Source of the DNA: an uncultured bacterium | GTDB lineage: Bacteria; Planctomycetota; Phycisphaerae; Phycisphaerales; SM1A02 | Length of the DNA stretch: 13,853 nucleotides | Assembly (NCBI GenBank): GCA_903867275.1 | Contig: CAIPQY010000472.1 | Coordinates: forward strand, 1 to 13,853 | Direction: 5' to 3' | Part shown: in pieces, positions 12,380 to 13,853 of the stretch | How positions within the stretch are numbered: position 1 is the first letter of the stretch | How the letters are laid out: each line of letters begins with the position of its first letter | Notes under the pieces: model-generated | What the model saw: the letters and a program-made list of their open reading frames with translations, nothing else | The model's database searches: none | What the model was told of the DNA's origin: nothing | Made by a program: the position numbers and the translations under genes

Positions 12380-13453
12380 ATGCACGCGATCGCATCCAAC
12401 CTGGTGAACGCGGCGCTGGCCGAGGTGCAGCACGCGGGCGACGTCGTGCTGTTTCCCATGCAGCAGTACTGGTGGTTCTACGCCGCCTTCACGCTGTTCG
12501 TGCTGGCGGTGCTGGCGCTCGACCTGGGCGTGTTCCACCGGCAGGCGCACGAGGTGAAGTACAAGGAGGCGGTCGTCTGGAGCGCGGTGTGGATCACGCT
12601 GGCGCTGCTGTTCAACCTGGGCTTCTGGTTCTACACCAGCTGGAAGCTGGCGCTGCCCGAGTGCGCCGAGCTGGTGAAGAGCATGGGCTACGCCAGCCCG
12701 CAGAAGGCCGCCAACGACGTGTCGCTGGAGTTCCTGGCGGGCTACCTGATCGAGAAGAGCCTGAGCGTGGACAACGTGTTCGTGTTCGTGGTCATCTTCC
12801 AGTTCTTCGCGGTGCCGGCCAAGTACCAGCATCGCGTGCTGTTCTACGGCATCCTGGGCGCGCTGATCAGCCGCGCCATCTTCATCGCGCTGGGCAGCGT
12901 GCTGCTGCAGTACGCGGTGGTGATCTGGATCTTCGGCGCCTTCCTGGTGTTCACGGGGGCCAAGCTGCTCTTCCCGCACGAGCAGAAGAAGGACCTGTCC
13001 ACCAACCCGGTGCTGCGCGTGATGCGCCGCGTGATCCCCGTGACGAAGGATTTCCACGAGCAGCGGTTCCTGGTGAACATCGGCGGGGTGCGCCACGCCA
13101 CGCCGCTGCTGGTGGCGCTGCTGGTGGTGGAGTTCACCGACATCCTGTTCGCGCTGGACAGCGTGCCGGCCATCTTCGCGGTCACGCGCGAGCCGCTGAT
13201 CGTGTTCACCAGCAACATCTTCGCCATCCTGGGCCTGCGCGCGCTGTACTTCCTGCTGGCGGGCGCCATGGACACCTTCCACCTGCTGCACTACGGGCTG
13301 GGCGTGGTGCTGATGTTCGTGGGCGTGAAGCTGGTGCTGCCCATCTTCGGCATGCACGTGCCCATCGGCATCAGCCTGTCGGTGATCTGCGGCGTTATCG
13401 GCGCGTCCATCGCGCTGAGCCTGCTGTTTCCGAAGAAGCCGCAGACGGCGTGA
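12380..13453 (+). CDS. TerC/Alx family integral membrane protein
   Basis: This is a 357-residue protein with about nine hydrophobic segments (around 33-51, 65-85, 118-143, 153-172, 178-197, 240-259, 273-293, 303-321 and 327-349). It carries the family signatures 'EKSLSVDNVFVF' with D131, 'VEFTDILFALDSVPAIFAVT' with D254 and D260, and 'SNIFAILGLRALYFLLAG'. It is closest in layout to E. coli Alx, a protein connected with manganese homeostasis and alkaline pH, while TerC itself is linked to tellurite resistance. Metal export (Mn2+) is the likeliest role but is inferred from the family. ATG 12380 is preferred, and an in-frame GTG at 12371 would add three residues. Only 22 bp separate it from gap, so a yybP-ykoY manganese riboswitch directly upstream is excluded. 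Confidence 0.92.
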   Translation: MHAIASNLVNAALAEVQHAGDVVLFPMQQYWWFYAAFTLFVLAVLALDLGVFHRQAHEVKYKEAVVWSAVWITLALLFNLGFWFYTSWKLALPECAELVKSMGYASPQKAANDVSLEFLAGYLIEKSLSVDNVFVFVVIFQFFAVPAKYQHRVLFYGILGALISRAIFIALGSVLLQYAVVIWIFGAFLVFTGAKLLFPHEQKKDLSTNPVLRVMRRVIPVTKDFHEQRFLVNIGGVRHATPLLVALLVVEFTDILFALDSVPAIFAVTREPLIVFTSNIFAILGLRALYFLLAGAMDTFHLLHYGLGVVLMFVGVKLVLPIFGMHVPIGISLSVICGVIGASIALSLLFPKKPQTA

Positions 13454-13462
13454 ATCCCCGCC

Positions 13463-13491
13463 TTGACCGGGCGTGGCGGTTCAGCAATGAT
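13463..13491 (+). promoter_or_regulatory. Candidate promoter of the Cys-rich protein gene
   Basis: TTGACC (13463-13468; 5 of 6 of the -35 consensus), a 17-nt spacer and AATGAT (13486-13491; 4 of 6 of the -10) precede ATG 13503 by 11 nt, giving a leader of only about 5 nt. This is one of the two promoters in the window with both hexamers at consensus spacing. Confidence 0.5.
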
Positions 13492-13502
13492 TGTTGCATC
13501 GC

Positions 13503-13853
13503 ATGCGCGCCCCGATCGGACATGCCCGACGCCTGATCGCCACCATCACCATGATGGCGTTCGTCATGGCGTCGCTTGGCGCACTGCCGTCACCGGGCAC
13601 CATTGCGCGGTGGCTGCGCGTGACCGTGGACCGGCATCCCTGCGAAGGCCACGCCTGCGGCTGCGGCAGTGTGCATGATTGCTGGACCAACTGCTGTTGC
13701 CACACGCCCGAGGAGCGGCTTGCGTGGGCGATCCGGGAGGGCGTGCAGCCGCCGGCTTTCGTGAAGTACACGCAGGCACAGTGGATCGCGGCCGCGAACA
13801 ACGTGAAGCCCGGCTCCGCCACCTGCGGCGGCTGCGTGGCCGGCGTGCAGTCG
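13503..13853 (+). CDS. Cys-rich protein with N-terminal membrane or signal segment (3' end outside window)
   Basis: The frame is open for 117 codons from ATG 13503 to the right edge without a stop. Residues 10-29 ('RLIATITMMAFVMASLGALP') follow a basic start (MRAPIGHARR) and form a signal peptide or membrane anchor. Then come nine cysteines: C47, C52, C54, C60, a triplet C64-C66, and a CxxC at C108-C111, within the pattern 'HPCEGHACGCGSVHDCW' and 'NCCCHTPEERLAWA'. The pattern, with His residues between the cysteines, suggests metal binding or disulfides in an exported protein. I do not recognise a named family and assign no function. It has its own candidate promoter and lies 49 bp after the Alx/TerC gene, so it is not clearly part of that operon. 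Confidence 0.75.
   Translation, partial: MRAPIGHARRLIATITMMAFVMASLGALPSPGTIARWLRVTVDRHPCEGHACGCGSVHDCWTNCCCHTPEERLAWAIREGVQPPAFVKYTQAQWIAAANNVKPGSATCGGCVAGVQS

Overview
The window reads as a GC-rich chromosomal segment from a planctomycete, most likely class Phycisphaerae. This is inferred from three things. Two secreted-type proteins have C-terminal paired 'LDGDG...DI..LLL.FG' dockerin-like tails. A DUF1573 protein is present. There is also a five-gene minus-strand operon that combines type III pantothenate kinase, a BtpA-family protein and a shortened MnmE-like GTPase. No rRNA, tRNA, CRISPR array, transposase or integrase gene was seen. Most of the window looks like ordinary vertically inherited chromosome.

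Layout. Positions 1-2792 (+) hold the 3' end of an FG-GAP/VCBS-type protein and then a metallophosphoesterase with a DNRLRE-like domain. Both end in the same kind of dockerin-like tail. A strong bidirectional terminator (2818-2855) separates them from efp (2889-3443, -). The 428-bp gap upstream of efp is AT-richer. It holds a second, minus-strand terminator (3555-3588) that does not belong to efp and may end a small RNA. Positions 3872-5726 (+) carry a DUF1573 protein and fabI, 10 bp apart. FabI overlaps tail-to-tail by 14 bp with the last gene of the minus-strand operon 10346-5713. In transcription order that operon is a GluR0-like ligand-gated potassium channel, a BtpA-family TIM barrel, D-amino acid aminotransferase, coaX and the MnmE-like GTPase. 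A divergent SDR oxidoreductase (10399-11250, +) is followed by gap (own promoter and Shine-Dalgarno sequence) and an Alx/TerC membrane protein. A Cys-rich exported protein runs off the right edge.

How the genes may work together. FabI, CoaX and EF-P are housekeeping functions (fatty-acid elongation, CoA synthesis, translation of polyproline stretches), and gap is central glycolysis. The most unusual grouping is the tight operon that starts with a glutamate-receptor-like channel and includes a D-amino acid aminotransferase whose active-site residues are intact. A link between amino-acid sensing and D-amino-acid metabolism is possible but is inference.

Sequence features worth attention are: a repeated '-10 hexamer, 6-7 nt, ATG' arrangement in front of five genes, suggesting leaderless mRNAs; EF-P with Asn at the usual modified-Lys/Arg position; CoaX with Ser in place of the first motif Asp; an MnmE homologue without the C-terminal CxGK motif and with a degenerate G4 motif; and an orphan terminator upstream of efp.
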